A stretch of 64,000 nt of DNA from Streptomyces sp. GESEQ-35. GTDB taxonomy: Bacteria; Actinomycetota; Actinomycetes; Streptomycetales; Streptomycetaceae. The stretch covers positions 1 to 64,000 of the forward strand of contig NZ_JAFFSX010000029.1 in NCBI RefSeq assembly GCF_017948485.1, in the 5' to 3' direction. The notes under the pieces are model-generated. The model was not told where the DNA came from. It saw only the letters and a program-made list of their open reading frames with translations, and searched no databases. Positions 8,234 to 17,108 of the stretch are shown here, piece by piece; position 1 is the first letter of the stretch, and the number at the start of each line of letters is the position of its first letter. The position numbers and the translations under genes were made by a program.

Positions 8234-9988
8234 TCAGAGCCGCTCGGGCGTCCTGATCCCCAGCAGCGCCATCCCCTGGTGCAGCGTCCGGGCCGTCACG
8301 TCGCACAGGAACAGGCGGTTCTCCACCTGCTGGGGCGTCTCCGCCTTCAGGACCGGGCACTTGTCGTAGAACGACGTGTAGAGGGACGCCAGTTGGTACA
8401 GGTAGGCGGCCAGCTTGTGCGGTGTGTACTCCGCGGCCGCCTCGAAGACCGTGTCACCGAACGCGTCCACGTGCAGGCCCAGTTCGCGCTCTGCCGGGGC
8501 GAGTCCGAGCTCGGGGTGCGCGGAGGGCCGTACGTCTCCCGCCTTGCGCAGGATCGACTGGATCCGGGCGTACGCGTACTGGAGGTACACGGACGTGTCG
8601 CCGTTCAGCGACACCATCTGGTCCAGGTCGAACTTGTAGTCGCGGCTCGGCGACGTCGACAGATCCGCGTACTTCACCGCGCCGATGCCGACCTGTACGG
8701 CCCGCTCCTGGATCTCGTCCTCGGTGAGGTCCTGTGCCTTCTCCCGCACGACCTCGGCGGCCCGCTGCACCGCTTCGTCCAGCAGGTCCTCGAGCTTCAC
8801 CGTCTCGCCCTCACGGGTCTTGAACGGCTTGCCGTCCGCGCCGAGAACCGTGCCGTAGCCCATGTTGTGCGCGGTGACCTCGTCGGTCAGCCAGCCCGCC
8901 CGGCGGGCCGTCTCGAAGACCATCCTGAAGTGCAGGGACTGGCGTACGTCCACGACGTACAGCAGCGTCGTCGCATGCAGGTCGAAGACACGGTTCCGGA
9001 TGGCGGAGAGGTCGCTCGCCGCGTAGCCGAAGCCGCCATCCGCCTTCTGCACGATCAGTGGCACCGGCTGGTCGTCCTTGCCGCGGATCTCGTCGAAGAA
9101 GACCACGAGCGCACCCTCGGAGCGCACGGCGACGCCGGACTCCTCCAGCAGCCGTGCCGTCTGAGGCATCAGGTCGTTGTACGCGGACTCGCCGACGATC
9201 TCGTCGTCCCGGACCCGCATGTCCAGCTTCTCGAAGACCGAGTTGAAGTAGACCTTCGACTCGTCCACGAACTGCTGCCACAGGTCGAGGGTCTCCTTGT
9301 CTCCCGACTGGAGAGCCACGACCCTCTTCCGGGCCCGCTCCTTGAACTCCTCGTCGGAGTCGAAGACCGTGCGCGACGCCTTGTACACCCGGTTCAGGTT
9401 CGACATCGCCTGCTCGCCGTCGACGTCCGTCGCCGGGGCCAGCTCGCCGGGGTTCTCGATCAGGTACTGGATGAGCATGCCGAACTGGGTGCCCCAGTCG
9501 CCGATGTGGTGCCGGCCGATCGTCTTCTCGCCGGTGAAGTCGAGCATGCCGCGGAGGGCGTCGCCGATCACCGCCGACCTGAGGTGGCCGACGTGCATCT
9601 CCTTCGCCACGTTCGGCTGGGCGTAGTCGATGACGGTGACGCCGGCGTTGTCCTTGGGCGGTACGCCGAGGCGGTCGGGGTCCGCGTAGCGCTTCGCGAG
9701 GTTGTCGGTGATCGCCTTGTCGGTGATCGTGATGTTGAGGAAGCCGGGGCCGGAGACCTCGATGTCCTTGATCACGTCACCGGCGACCACCCGGGAGACG
9801 ACCTGTGTCGCCAGCTCCCTCGGGTTCGACTTCGCCTTCTTCGCGAGGGCCAGGATCCCGTTGGCCTGGAAATCGGCGCGGTCACTGCGTCGCAACAGCG
9901 GGTCGACGTCCGCCTCCGGCAGGGTGGCCGAGAGGGCGTTCGTGAGGCGCTGGTTGACGAGATCGGTGAGCGACGTGACCGGGGCCAT
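8234..9988 (-). CDS. argS: Arginyl-tRNA synthetase
   Basis: This enzyme charges tRNA-Arg with arginine in the cytosol. The 584-residue length is normal for a class I ArgRS. It shows the N-terminal additional domain (MAPVTSLTDLVNQRLTNAL), the HIGH-type motif in NVAKEMHVGHLRSAVIGD, and a C-terminal DALR anticodon domain (YLYQLASLYTSFYDKCPVL) ending GIRTPERL. The ATG is preceded (minus strand) by gaggagaacgg. It is divergent from lysS with a 250-bp gap that contains a dispersed repeat. It is essential and looks intact, marking the right edge of the decayed patch. Confidence 0.97.
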   Translation of the reverse strand: MAPVTSLTDLVNQRLTNALSATLPEADVDPLLRRSDRADFQANGILALAKKAKSNPRELATQVVSRVVAGDVIKDIEVSGPGFLNITITDKAITDNLAKRYADPDRLGVPPKDNAGVTVIDYAQPNVAKEMHVGHLRSAVIGDALRGMLDFTGEKTIGRHHIGDWGTQFGMLIQYLIENPGELAPATDVDGEQAMSNLNRVYKASRTVFDSDEEFKERARKRVVALQSGDKETLDLWQQFVDESKVYFNSVFEKLDMRVRDDEIVGESAYNDLMPQTARLLEESGVAVRSEGALVVFFDEIRGKDDQPVPLIVQKADGGFGYAASDLSAIRNRVFDLHATTLLYVVDVRQSLHFRMVFETARRAGWLTDEVTAHNMGYGTVLGADGKPFKTREGETVKLEDLLDEAVQRAAEVVREKAQDLTEDEIQERAVQVGIGAVKYADLSTSPSRDYKFDLDQMVSLNGDTSVYLQYAYARIQSILRKAGDVRPSAHPELGLAPAERELGLHVDAFGDTVFEAAAEYTPHKLAAYLYQLASLYTSFYDKCPVLKAETPQQVENRLFLCDVTARTLHQGMALLGIRTPERL

Positions 9989-10049
9989 GGGGTGGGAGCC
10001 GTTCTCCTCGTGGGATCAGATAGACACGGTCAGTATCCCATGGGGGGTG

Positions 10050-10118
10050 TAGCGGTTTTTTGGCTGCGGGCCGGTGGGGGCTTGTCGCGCAGTTCCCCGC
10101 GCCCCTAAAGGCGGCTGC
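10050..10118. repeat. Dispersed intergenic repeat, copy A
   Basis: Contains the core gcgcagttccccgcgcccct at 10087-10106, preceded by a ggctgcgggccggtggggg arm and followed by a GC-rich palindromic tail. The same core recurs near 15036, 42920, 62935 and 63043. It lies between the divergent argS and lysS. Confidence 0.85.
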
Positions 10119-10241
10119 GCCGCCAAGGGGGCGCCGTCGTGAAAAGGCGTTTTCGTGGATGCCGTGCCGCCTGGGACAATGAAGCGGTCAGCCGTGCGAC
10201 CGTACCGGCTGCCCCATGTCAGAAAGAAGGACGTGCCGATC

Positions 10242-11975
10242 GTGGCTCAGAGCACCGAGACCACCGACTGGGTCTCCCGTTTCGCGGATGAGGTCATCGA
10301 GGAGTCGGAGCGTCGGGCCCCGGGCAAACCGGTCGTCGTCGCGTCCGGGCTGTCACCGTCCGGGCCCATCCACCTCGGGAACCTGCGCGAGGTCATGACC
10401 CCGCATCTCGTCGCGGACGAGATCCGGCGGCGGGGGCACCAGGTCCGGCACCTCATCTCCTGGGACGACTACGACCGCTACCGGAAGGTGCCGGAGGGCA
10501 TCGCAGGGATCGACAAGTCCTGGGCCGAGCACATCGGCAAGCCGCTGACCTCCGTGCCCGCGCCGAAGGGGTCGGTGTACCCGAACTGGGCCGAGCACTT
10601 CAGGGCCGCGATGATCGACGCCCTCGCCGAGATGGGCGTGGAGTTCGACGGGATCAGCCAGACCGCGCAGTACACCTCGGGCGTCTACCGCGAGCAGATC
10701 CTGCACGCCATGAAGCACAGGGGCGACATCGACGCGATCCTCGACCAGTACCGGACCAAGAAGGCGCCGGCCAAGAAGCAGTCGCAGAAGGCCGTCGACG
10801 AGGCCGAGCTGGAGGCCGCGGAGGGTTCGGGCGCGGCCGCCGAGGACGACGGCAGCTCCGGCTCCGCCGGGTACTTCCCGTACAAGCCCTACTGCGGCAA
10901 CTGCGAGAAGGACCTCACCACCGTCACCTCGTACGACGACGACACGACCGAGCTGTCGTACACCTGCGACGCCTGCGGCTTCGCCGAGACCGTGCGGCTG
11001 AGCGAGTTCAACCGCGGCAAGCTGGTCTGGAAGGTCGACTGGCCCATGCGGTGGGCCTACGAGGGTGTCGTCTTCGAGCCGAGTGGGGTCGACCACTCCT
11101 CGCCCGGGTCTTCGTTCCAGGTGGGCGGGCAGATCGTCGGGATCTTCGGCGGCAAGCAGCCCATCGGGCCGATGTATGCCTTTGTGGGCATCAGCGGCAT
11201 GGCGAAGATGTCTTCGTCGCGGGGCGGGGTGCCCACTCCCGCCGACGCCCTGAAGATCATGGAACCGCAGCTCCTGCGCTGGCTCTACGCCCGGCGCAGG
11301 CCCAACCAGTCCTTCAAGATCGCCTTCGACCAGGAGATCCAGCGGCTCTACGACGAGTGGGACAAGCTGGACGCGAAGGTCACCGACGGATCGGCTCTCC
11401 CGGCCGACGTCGCCGCGCACTCCCGCGCGGTGCGGACCGCCGGCGGTGAACTTCCGCGTACGCCGCGGCCGATGCCGTACCGGACCCTCGCGTCCGTCGC
11501 CGACATCACCGCCGGGTACGAGGACCAGGTGCTGCGGATCCTCTCCGAGCTCGACCCGGAGCAGCCGCTGGCCTCCCTCGACGAGGTACGGCCGCGGTTC
11601 GACAAGGCCGAGGCCTGGATCAACACGCAGGTCCCCGCCGACCAGCGCACCATCGTGCGGGACGAGCCCGACGTCGCCCTGCTGAAGTCCCTCGACGAGG
11701 CGTCCCAGCAGTCCCTGCGACTGCTGCTCGACGGGCTCGCCGAGAACTGGTCGCTCGACGGGCTGACCCACCTCGTGTACGGCGTGCCCAAGGTGCAGGC
11801 CGGCTTCCCCGCCGACGCCACGCCCAAGGAACTGCCCGCCGAGATCAAGACCGCCCAGCGGACGTTCTTCGCCCTGCTGTACCACCTGCTGGTGGGCCGG
11901 GACACCGGGCCCCGGCTGCCCACGCTGCTGCTGGCGGTGGGTCAGGAGCGGGTACGGGCGCTGCTCGGGGAGTGA
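10242..11975 (+). CDS. lysS: Lysyl-tRNA synthetase, class I type
   Basis: This enzyme charges tRNA-Lys. It is the archaeal-type class I LysRS: the HIGH-like motif is SGPIHLGNLREV and the KMSKS-like motif is MAKMSSSRGG. A cysteine cluster (CGNCEKD, then TCDACG) looks like the zinc ribbon of the family. An Ala/Glu/Lys-rich insertion (residues about 185-210) separates the N-terminal fold from the zinc region. GTG 10242 is chosen: an agaagg lies 11 nt upstream, whereas GTG 10233 is too close to it. 577 residues. Its stop codon lies in a 20-bp tandem duplication, and a strong terminator follows. Confidence 0.95.
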   Translation: MAQSTETTDWVSRFADEVIEESERRAPGKPVVVASGLSPSGPIHLGNLREVMTPHLVADEIRRRGHQVRHLISWDDYDRYRKVPEGIAGIDKSWAEHIGKPLTSVPAPKGSVYPNWAEHFRAAMIDALAEMGVEFDGISQTAQYTSGVYREQILHAMKHRGDIDAILDQYRTKKAPAKKQSQKAVDEAELEAAEGSGAAAEDDGSSGSAGYFPYKPYCGNCEKDLTTVTSYDDDTTELSYTCDACGFAETVRLSEFNRGKLVWKVDWPMRWAYEGVVFEPSGVDHSSPGSSFQVGGQIVGIFGGKQPIGPMYAFVGISGMAKMSSSRGGVPTPADALKIMEPQLLRWLYARRRPNQSFKIAFDQEIQRLYDEWDKLDAKVTDGSALPADVAAHSRAVRTAGGELPRTPRPMPYRTLASVADITAGYEDQVLRILSELDPEQPLASLDEVRPRFDKAEAWINTQVPADQRTIVRDEPDVALLKSLDEASQQSLRLLLDGLAENWSLDGLTHLVYGVPKVQAGFPADATPKELPAEIKTAQRTFFALLYHLLVGRDTGPRLPTLLLAVGQERVRALLGE

Positions 11976-11995
11976 CCGCGCTGCTCGGGGAGTGA
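11956..11995. repeat. 20-bp tandem duplication across the lysS stop
   Basis: The segment ctgctcggggagtgaccgcg is followed by a near-exact second copy, so the last four lysS codons and its TGA appear twice (stops at 11973-11975 and 11993-11995). Confidence 0.9.
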
Positions 11996-11999
11996 TCAA

Positions 12000-12026
12000 G
12001 GGGCCCTCGCATGAGGGCCCCTTTTT
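12000..12026 (+). terminator. Rho-independent terminator after lysS
   Basis: A perfect 9-bp stem (ggggccctc / gagggcccc) with a 4-nt loop is followed by ttttt. It lies between the convergent lysS and DUF2637 genes; the T run faces the lysS direction. Confidence 0.93.
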
Positions 12027-12040
12027 CTCTGCGATTTTTT

Positions 12041-13303
12041 CTATGCGATGTGGTCCTCTTCCAGTTCCGCGTTGTAGCGGTTCGTGAAGCGGTTGACCAT
12101 GCGCTTGGCCTCGTCCGGCGGGAGCGCGCTGCTGAACTCCGCCTCGACGTTCTCGCTGTATTCGCGCGGGGTCGGGTAGCCGGTGGTGCCTATCGACTTC
12201 TTGAAGACCAGGTAGTAGTCCTCCTCGGTCGGGTCGGCGGCGGGCGTACCCCCGCCCTCGCCGAGTTCGCGGGTACGGCCCGGGCTCACCGGGATGGGGA
12301 AACTGCCGGTTTCCTCCATCGAAGGTTCGGGGAGGGTGGGTTCCTCGAAGTACTGCTGCTGGGCGTACGCCGCTTGCGGGTCGTACGCCGGCTCGTACGT
12401 CGGGTCGTAGCCGCCCTGGTAGGCGATGTCCTGCGGGTCGCGGGCGTGGAGCCAGAGGTTCTGCTCCGGCTCGGGTGCGTAGGCAAGCTGCTCGGCGTCG
12501 GGAGCGTCCTCACGTCGCGGGAACTGCTCGACGGGAGGCGCCTCCTCCAGCGCGGGGGTGTCCGCAACCTCCGCCTTGAGTTCCTGCTTCGGCGCCGGAG
12601 GTATCAGTGCCGGCTCGATCCCCGCCGCCGCCAGGCCCGCCGGGGCCGTGTTCGCCAGCGGGACGCCGTACCTCGCCAGACGCAGCGGCATCAGGGACTC
12701 CACCGGGGCCTTGCGGCGCCAGCCGCGGCCGAAGCGGGAGCGGAGACGGGCCTGGTAGACGAGGCGCTCCTGTTCGAGCTTGATGACCTGGTCGTAGGAG
12801 CGGAGCTCCCACAGCTTCATCCGGCGCCACAGAAGGAACGTGGGGAGCGGGGAGAGGAGCCAGCGGGTCATGCGGACTCCCTCCATGTGCTTGTCCGCCG
12901 TGATGTCCGCTATGCGGCCGATCGCGTGGCGCGCGGCCTCGACCGAGACCACGAACAGGATCGGGATCACCGCGTGCATACCCACGCCCAGCGGGTCCGG
13001 CCAGGCCGCCGCGCCGTTGAAGGCGATCGTCGCCACCGTCAGCAGCCACGCCGTCTGGCGCAGGAGGGGGAAGGGGATCCGTATCCAGGTGAGGAGCAGA
13101 TCCAGGGCAAGGAGGACGCAGATACCCGCGTCGATGCCGATCGGGAAGACGTAACTGAAGTCCCCGAAGCCCTTCTTGAGAGCCAGTTCGCGGACGGCGG
13201 CATACGAACCCGCAAAGCCGATACCGGCGATGATGACGGCACCGGCGACGACTACTCCGATGAGTATCCGGTGCGTGCGTGTCAGCTTCAGTGGCGCGGC
13301 CAC
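12041..13303 (-). CDS. DUF2637 membrane protein
   Basis: A 420-residue protein with about four membrane helices in residues 10-140 (LIGVVVAGAVIIAGIGFAGS, VLLALDLLLTW, TAWLLTVATIAF, VIPILFVVSVEA), then a cytoplasmic basic region and a long Pro/Glu/Ala-rich tail containing several Tyr-Asp-Pro repeats (YDPTYEPAYDP). The DUF2637 family includes the Spd-like spread proteins of actinomycete conjugative elements and many chromosomal copies with no known role. GTG 13303 follows gggaggggag, a strong ribosome binding site, so it is preferred over longer starts. No conjugation genes surround it, so a role in plasmid transfer is not supported here. Confidence 0.88.
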   Translation of the reverse strand: MAAPLKLTRTHRILIGVVVAGAVIIAGIGFAGSYAAVRELALKKGFGDFSYVFPIGIDAGICVLLALDLLLTWIRIPFPLLRQTAWLLTVATIAFNGAAAWPDPLGVGMHAVIPILFVVSVEAARHAIGRIADITADKHMEGVRMTRWLLSPLPTFLLWRRMKLWELRSYDQVIKLEQERLVYQARLRSRFGRGWRRKAPVESLMPLRLARYGVPLANTAPAGLAAAGIEPALIPPAPKQELKAEVADTPALEEAPPVEQFPRREDAPDAEQLAYAPEPEQNLWLHARDPQDIAYQGGYDPTYEPAYDPQAAYAQQQYFEEPTLPEPSMEETGSFPIPVSPGRTRELGEGGGTPAADPTEEDYYLVFKKSIGTTGYPTPREYSENVEAEFSSALPPDEAKRMVNRFTNRYNAELEEDHIA

Positions 13304-13491
13304 CCCGTACTCCCCTCCCAGTGCGTGTTGTTGCGCGCAACAGGGTGGCACACCTGTGCGTCGGGTGCGTTGCCGGTATGGAAGTGGGCCGCCGCAGTGC
13401 GCGTGAACTGGATGGCGTCCCCCGAGATCGTCCGCCGCGGCGTGGCCGAACCCTCACATGCTGCGGATGGTATGACTCCGGGCCGCGGGTC

Positions 13492-13497
13492 TAGACT
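13492..13497 (+). promoter_or_regulatory. Likely -10 hexamer for leaderless argG
   Basis: tagact ends 6 nt before the argG ATG and no Shine-Dalgarno is present. I looked for an arginine-repressor box around it and found no convincing one. Confidence 0.5.
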
Positions 13498-13503
13498 GCA
13501 TAC

Positions 13504-14919
13504 ATGTCGAAGGTACTGAATAAACTTCCAGTCGGTGAGCGGGTCGGAATCGCGTTCTCCGGCGGTTTGGACACCTCTGTCGCAGTGGCGTGGATGCGGG
13601 AGCGCGGCGCCATGCCTTATGCCTATACGGCGGACATCGGCCAGTACGACGAGCCGGACCTCGCCGACGTGCCCGCGCGCGGCCGCGCCTACGGTGCCGA
13701 GCAGGCACGGCTCGTCGACTGCCGAGAGGCCCTGGTCGAGGAAGGCCTGGCCGCGCTCGCGTGCGGTGCCTTCCACATCCGGTCGGCCGGACAGGCGTAC
13801 TTCAACACCACCCCGCTCGGCCGGGCCGTCGTAGGCACCCTGCTGGTGCGCGCGATGCGCGAGGACGACGTCTCCATCTGGGGCGACGGGTCCACCTACA
13901 AGGGCAACGACATCGAGCGGTTCTACCGCTACGGCCTGCTCGCCAACCCCGCCCTCAGGATCTACAAGCCCTGGCTCGACCAGGCCTTCGTCACCGAACT
14001 CGGCGGCCGGCACGAGATGTCCGCCTGGCTGGCCGAACGGGACCTGCCCTACCGGGACTCCGCCGAGAAGGCCTACTCGACGGACGCCAACATCTGGGGC
14101 GCCACCCACGAAGCCAAGCGGCTGGAATACCTCGACACCTCGCTGGAGATCGTCTCCCCGATCATGGGCGTCCGCTTCTGGGACCCCGAGGTCGAGATCG
14201 CGGCCGAGGACGTCACCGTGGAGTTCGAGGACGGACGGCCGGTGCGCATCAACGGGCGCGCCTTCGAGTCACCGGTCGACCTGGTCCAGGAGGCCAACGC
14301 CATCGGCGGCCGGCACGGGCTCGGCATGTCCGACCAGATCGAGAACCGCATCATCGAGGCCAAGAGCCGCGGCATCTACGAGGCCCCCGGCATGGCGCTG
14401 CTGCACATCGCCTACGAGCGGCTGCTCAACGCCGTCCACAACGAGGACACCGTCGCCATGTACCACGGCGAGGGACGCCGGCTCGGCCGCCTCCTCTACG
14501 AGGGCCGCTGGTTCGACCCACAGGCGCTCATGCTCCGCGAGAGCCTCCAGCGCTGGGTCGGCTTCCCCATCACCGGCAGCGTCACCGTGCGGCTGCGGCG
14601 CGGGAACGACTACACCGTCCTCGACACCACCGGGCCGCACCTCAGCTACCACCCCGAGAAGCTGTCCATGGAGCGCAGTGTCACCGCCGCGTTCGTCCCC
14701 GACGACCGCATCGGCCAGCTGACCATGCGCAACCTCGACATCGCCGACTCCCGGACCAAGCTGGAGCAGTACGCCGCGCACGGCCGGCTCACCGCGTGGA
14801 ACGGCCTCATCGGCGAACTGCCCCCGGGTGGCGCGGAAGCCATTTCGGCCGGGGACGAGACCGCGCCGGTCGATCCCGATGCGCTGGATCATGCGGCGAT
14901 CGAGTCCGGCACGGACTGA
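13504..14919 (+). CDS. argG: Argininosuccinate synthase
   Basis: It ligates citrulline and aspartate with ATP, the penultimate step of arginine synthesis. The N-terminal nucleotide-binding loop AFSGGLDTSVAVAW (residues about 17-30) is the N-type ATP pyrophosphatase signature. Conserved blocks YTADIGQYDEPDL and WGDGSTYKGNDIERFYRYG follow. The 471-residue length and sequence style match the longer argininosuccinate synthase subgroup rather than the usual ~400-residue form. It stands alone, with no other arg gene nearby, and probably has a leaderless transcript. Confidence 0.96.
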   Translation: MSKVLNKLPVGERVGIAFSGGLDTSVAVAWMRERGAMPYAYTADIGQYDEPDLADVPARGRAYGAEQARLVDCREALVEEGLAALACGAFHIRSAGQAYFNTTPLGRAVVGTLLVRAMREDDVSIWGDGSTYKGNDIERFYRYGLLANPALRIYKPWLDQAFVTELGGRHEMSAWLAERDLPYRDSAEKAYSTDANIWGATHEAKRLEYLDTSLEIVSPIMGVRFWDPEVEIAAEDVTVEFEDGRPVRINGRAFESPVDLVQEANAIGGRHGLGMSDQIENRIIEAKSRGIYEAPGMALLHIAYERLLNAVHNEDTVAMYHGEGRRLGRLLYEGRWFDPQALMLRESLQRWVGFPITGSVTVRLRRGNDYTVLDTTGPHLSYHPEKLSMERSVTAAFVPDDRIGQLTMRNLDIADSRTKLEQYAAHGRLTAWNGLIGELPPGGAEAISAGDETAPVDPDALDHAAIESGTD

Positions 14920-15003
14920 CCTGCGGTCCGGCTGTGGTGTGGGCGCGCTGCAGCCGGGGCCTGTTCTTCGCGCCGCCAGCGCCAGGGCTCCGCTGGAGGT
15001 CCG

Positions 15004-15070
15004 GTGGTTTGGCTGCGGGTTCGTCGTGGCTGGGCGCGCAGTTCCCCGCGCCCCTTTGGGGCGCGGCAGA
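15004..15070. repeat. Dispersed intergenic repeat, copy B
   Basis: Core gcgcagttccccgcgcccct at 15036-15055, with the same ggctgcgggtt-type left arm and a tttggggcgcgg right arm. It lies between the convergent argG and DUF3558 lipoprotein genes. Confidence 0.88.
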
Positions 15071-15082
15071 AACCGCGACTTA

Positions 15083-15922
15083 TTAGTTGGCGGCGGACTT
15101 GGACGGGGACTTCGACGGCGAAGAACTTGCCGACCTGGAAGGTGACTTGGACGCCGAGGGCGCCCCGCTGCCGTTGGCCTTGGACACCGCCGCAACGGCC
15201 TCCTTGGCGGCCTTCTGTGCCGACTTGGAGAGGGTGTCGGCGCTCGGGGTCTTCTCGCCCGCCAGACCCGCGCCGTTGTAGTCGAGCGTCACCACGACGT
15301 TCTCGACCCGCACCACGACCGTCTGCTGCTTGAAGGACCCCTCCTTCTTCTTCAGGTCGTAGCGCACCGACGTCGCCTGGTCGCCCGTACCCGCGACCGG
15401 CTCGGACTTGACGCCCTTCGCACCGTCCACGCCCTGGGCGGCCTGGACCTGCTTGTCGTAGTACTCCTGAGCCAGCTCGTCGCCGGCGCCACGCGTGGTG
15501 TCCGAGTCGAAGCGGTTCAACGAGACATTGAGCCAGCGGAACTGCGAGCCCTTCACGCCGTTGTCGTCCAGGCTGCTCCAAGAGCAGTTGCCACGCGACG
15601 ACGCATCGTCCGACTTACCCGCCTTGCCGGACTTGCTGGCCTTCGGTACGAGATCACCCAACGTCTTCTTCGACAGCACCGCACACGAATCCGGAAGCTT
15701 GCTGTACGCCGCCGCCTGCACCGTCGGCGACGCGCTCACGGACGCCGAAGCCCCGCTGTTCGCGCTCTTTCCGGCGTCGTCCGAGCCCGGAGTGGACCCG
15801 GAGTCGGAACCGGAGTCGGAGGAACAGCCGGCGGCGATCAGCATCACAGGGACTACGGCCGCGCCGACGAGGACGCGGTTGAGGCGCTTCGCGCGCTGAT
15901 CGCGCTGTGCTGGTTGCTGCAT
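15083..15922 (-). CDS. DUF3558-like lipoprotein
   Basis: A lipoprotein of about 279 residues with signal MQQPAQRDQRAKRLNRVLVG and lipobox VMLIAAGCSS. After a Ser/Gly/Ala/Asp linker comes the core domain, starting YSKLPDSCAVLSKKTLGDLV, with a second Cys in GNCSWSS and the strand pattern WLNVSLNRFDSD of DUF3558 proteins. The last 45 residues are Ser/Lys/Pro-rich (SKSPSRSASSSPSKSPSKS), an unusual basic tail that may contact the anionic wall. The start at 15922 is preceded by gaagg; an ATG at 15937 is the alternative. It is paired with a paralogue just upstream, giving a two-gene lipoprotein unit. Function unknown. Confidence 0.83.
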   Translation of the reverse strand: MQQPAQRDQRAKRLNRVLVGAAVVPVMLIAAGCSSDSGSDSGSTPGSDDAGKSANSGASASVSASPTVQAAAYSKLPDSCAVLSKKTLGDLVPKASKSGKAGKSDDASSRGNCSWSSLDDNGVKGSQFRWLNVSLNRFDSDTTRGAGDELAQEYYDKQVQAAQGVDGAKGVKSEPVAGTGDQATSVRYDLKKKEGSFKQQTVVVRVENVVVTLDYNGAGLAGEKTPSADTLSKSAQKAAKEAVAAVSKANGSGAPSASKSPSRSASSSPSKSPSKSAAN

Positions 15923-16044
15923 GGTTCCTTCACTCATCACGCTTGCGGCTCCTGCGGTCGGATCGGGTCCGAGGGGCCACGGTACGCGGTGAAGGAGTTG
16001 TGCGTTCCTGGTTCACCCGCTTTGCAAACGGGCCGAACGGCACG

Positions 16045-16893
16045 CTATTCGGCGAGCGACTCCGCCAGCTCGGCGGCCAGTTTCCGTGCCCTGTCCTGCA
16101 TTTCCTTGCTGTCCGGCACGATGCCGATCGTCGCCGGCTGCTCCTCGTACTGGATGGTCACCATCACATTCGACGTGCGGAACGCCACAGTCACCGTGCG
16201 CTGCCGGGCCGTCGAACCGGCACTGCTCAACGCGTCGTCCAGGAACGCCTCGTCGCCGAGACCCTCCAGGACACGAGGCTGAAGGTCGGACGGCGTGGCG
16301 GACGGGGACGTGCTGCCGCTGGAACTCGGATCGGCGGAGTCGGAACCCGACGCGGACCCGGAGGGGGACGAGGAGGCGGACGCGGAGTCCGACGGAGTCG
16401 CCGACTCCGACTCCGACGCGGAACCCGACGCCGAAACCGTCGGCTCGGGAAGGTCGGCCGCCTCCTCCCTCGTCGCGAACAGCGACTGCGCCTCACTGTC
16501 GTCGCTGACGGCGTTCTCGTACGACACCACCCGCTCGAAGTCGACCAGAAGATGGTCGGTCGCGTCCGTCGACTCGACCTTCCACCGACAGCCGACCTTC
16601 CGGTCCGTGTCGTACGTCAACGTCGGGGTGCCCGCGTAGGCGTTCTCGCGCTGCTCCCCGTTCGGGATCTGCTTGATGCCGGGCAGGAGCGAGTCGAGGG
16701 TCCCCTGGCTCACGACGCCGCACGGTTCCGGGAGTGTGCGGTAGCGGCCCGGCTGGGCCTCGGCGGCCGTGGTGCCGGTGTCGCCGGCGTTGGAGTTGTC
16801 CGTCGTACCGCCGTCCGCCGAGCCGCCGGTGCAGCCGGCCAGCAGCGCCGCGAGAAGCGCTGCGACGCCGGGTACGTACGCCTTCCGCTGCAC
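16045..16893 (-). CDS. DUF3558-like lipoprotein, paralogue
   Basis: A lipoprotein of 282 residues beginning MQRKAYVPGVAALLAALLAG then CTGG (lipobox Cys). The core resembles its neighbour: YRTLPEPCGVVSQGTLDSLL, VGCRWKV, LLVDFERVVSYENA. A long Ser/Glu/Ala/Asp repeat (ASESESATPSDSASASSSPS) interrupts the domain, so the linker lies inside it rather than at the end as in the paralogue. GTG 16893 follows gagaggagcc. Its 3' end lies 122 bp before the paralogue's start on the same strand, which suggests duplication of one ancestral gene and possible cotranscription. Confidence 0.84.
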   Translation of the reverse strand: MQRKAYVPGVAALLAALLAGCTGGSADGGTTDNSNAGDTGTTAAEAQPGRYRTLPEPCGVVSQGTLDSLLPGIKQIPNGEQRENAYAGTPTLTYDTDRKVGCRWKVESTDATDHLLVDFERVVSYENAVSDDSEAQSLFATREEAADLPEPTVSASGSASESESATPSDSASASSSPSGSASGSDSADPSSSGSTSPSATPSDLQPRVLEGLGDEAFLDDALSSAGSTARQRTVTVAFRTSNVMVTIQYEEQPATIGIVPDSKEMQDRARKLAAELAESLAE

Positions 16894-17108
16894 GGTCAGG
16901 CTCCTCTCGACGGTGTCTCGTACCGGGCCCGCTTGCCCGCTCTGCCAGTGTCCCCGCTGGTTAATCGCTTGCCGCGCGGGGGTGCCCGCTGGAGACAATG
17001 TGTATCGCACGCAACACCGTGGACGCCGGTCCGTTGTCTCTTTCGTGGACCTTGGCGCGGGTTTTGCGGTTTGAGTCTTTTATTTTTTCATGGGGGATCG
17101 AGGGCGAT

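Noticed and set aside
7763..10108. A 781-codon plus-strand frame opposite argS
   Set aside because: Only its first part is real (kinase C-lobe). The rest is the antisense of argS.
12041..13303. DUF2637 gene as evidence of an integrated conjugative element
   Set aside because: No integrase, tra/FtsK-type transfer gene, replication gene, att-like repeat or tRNA in the neighbourhood.
13304..13503. ArgR box or attenuator before argG
   Set aside because: I searched for the AT-rich inverted ARG box and a leader peptide but found only a -10-like hexamer.
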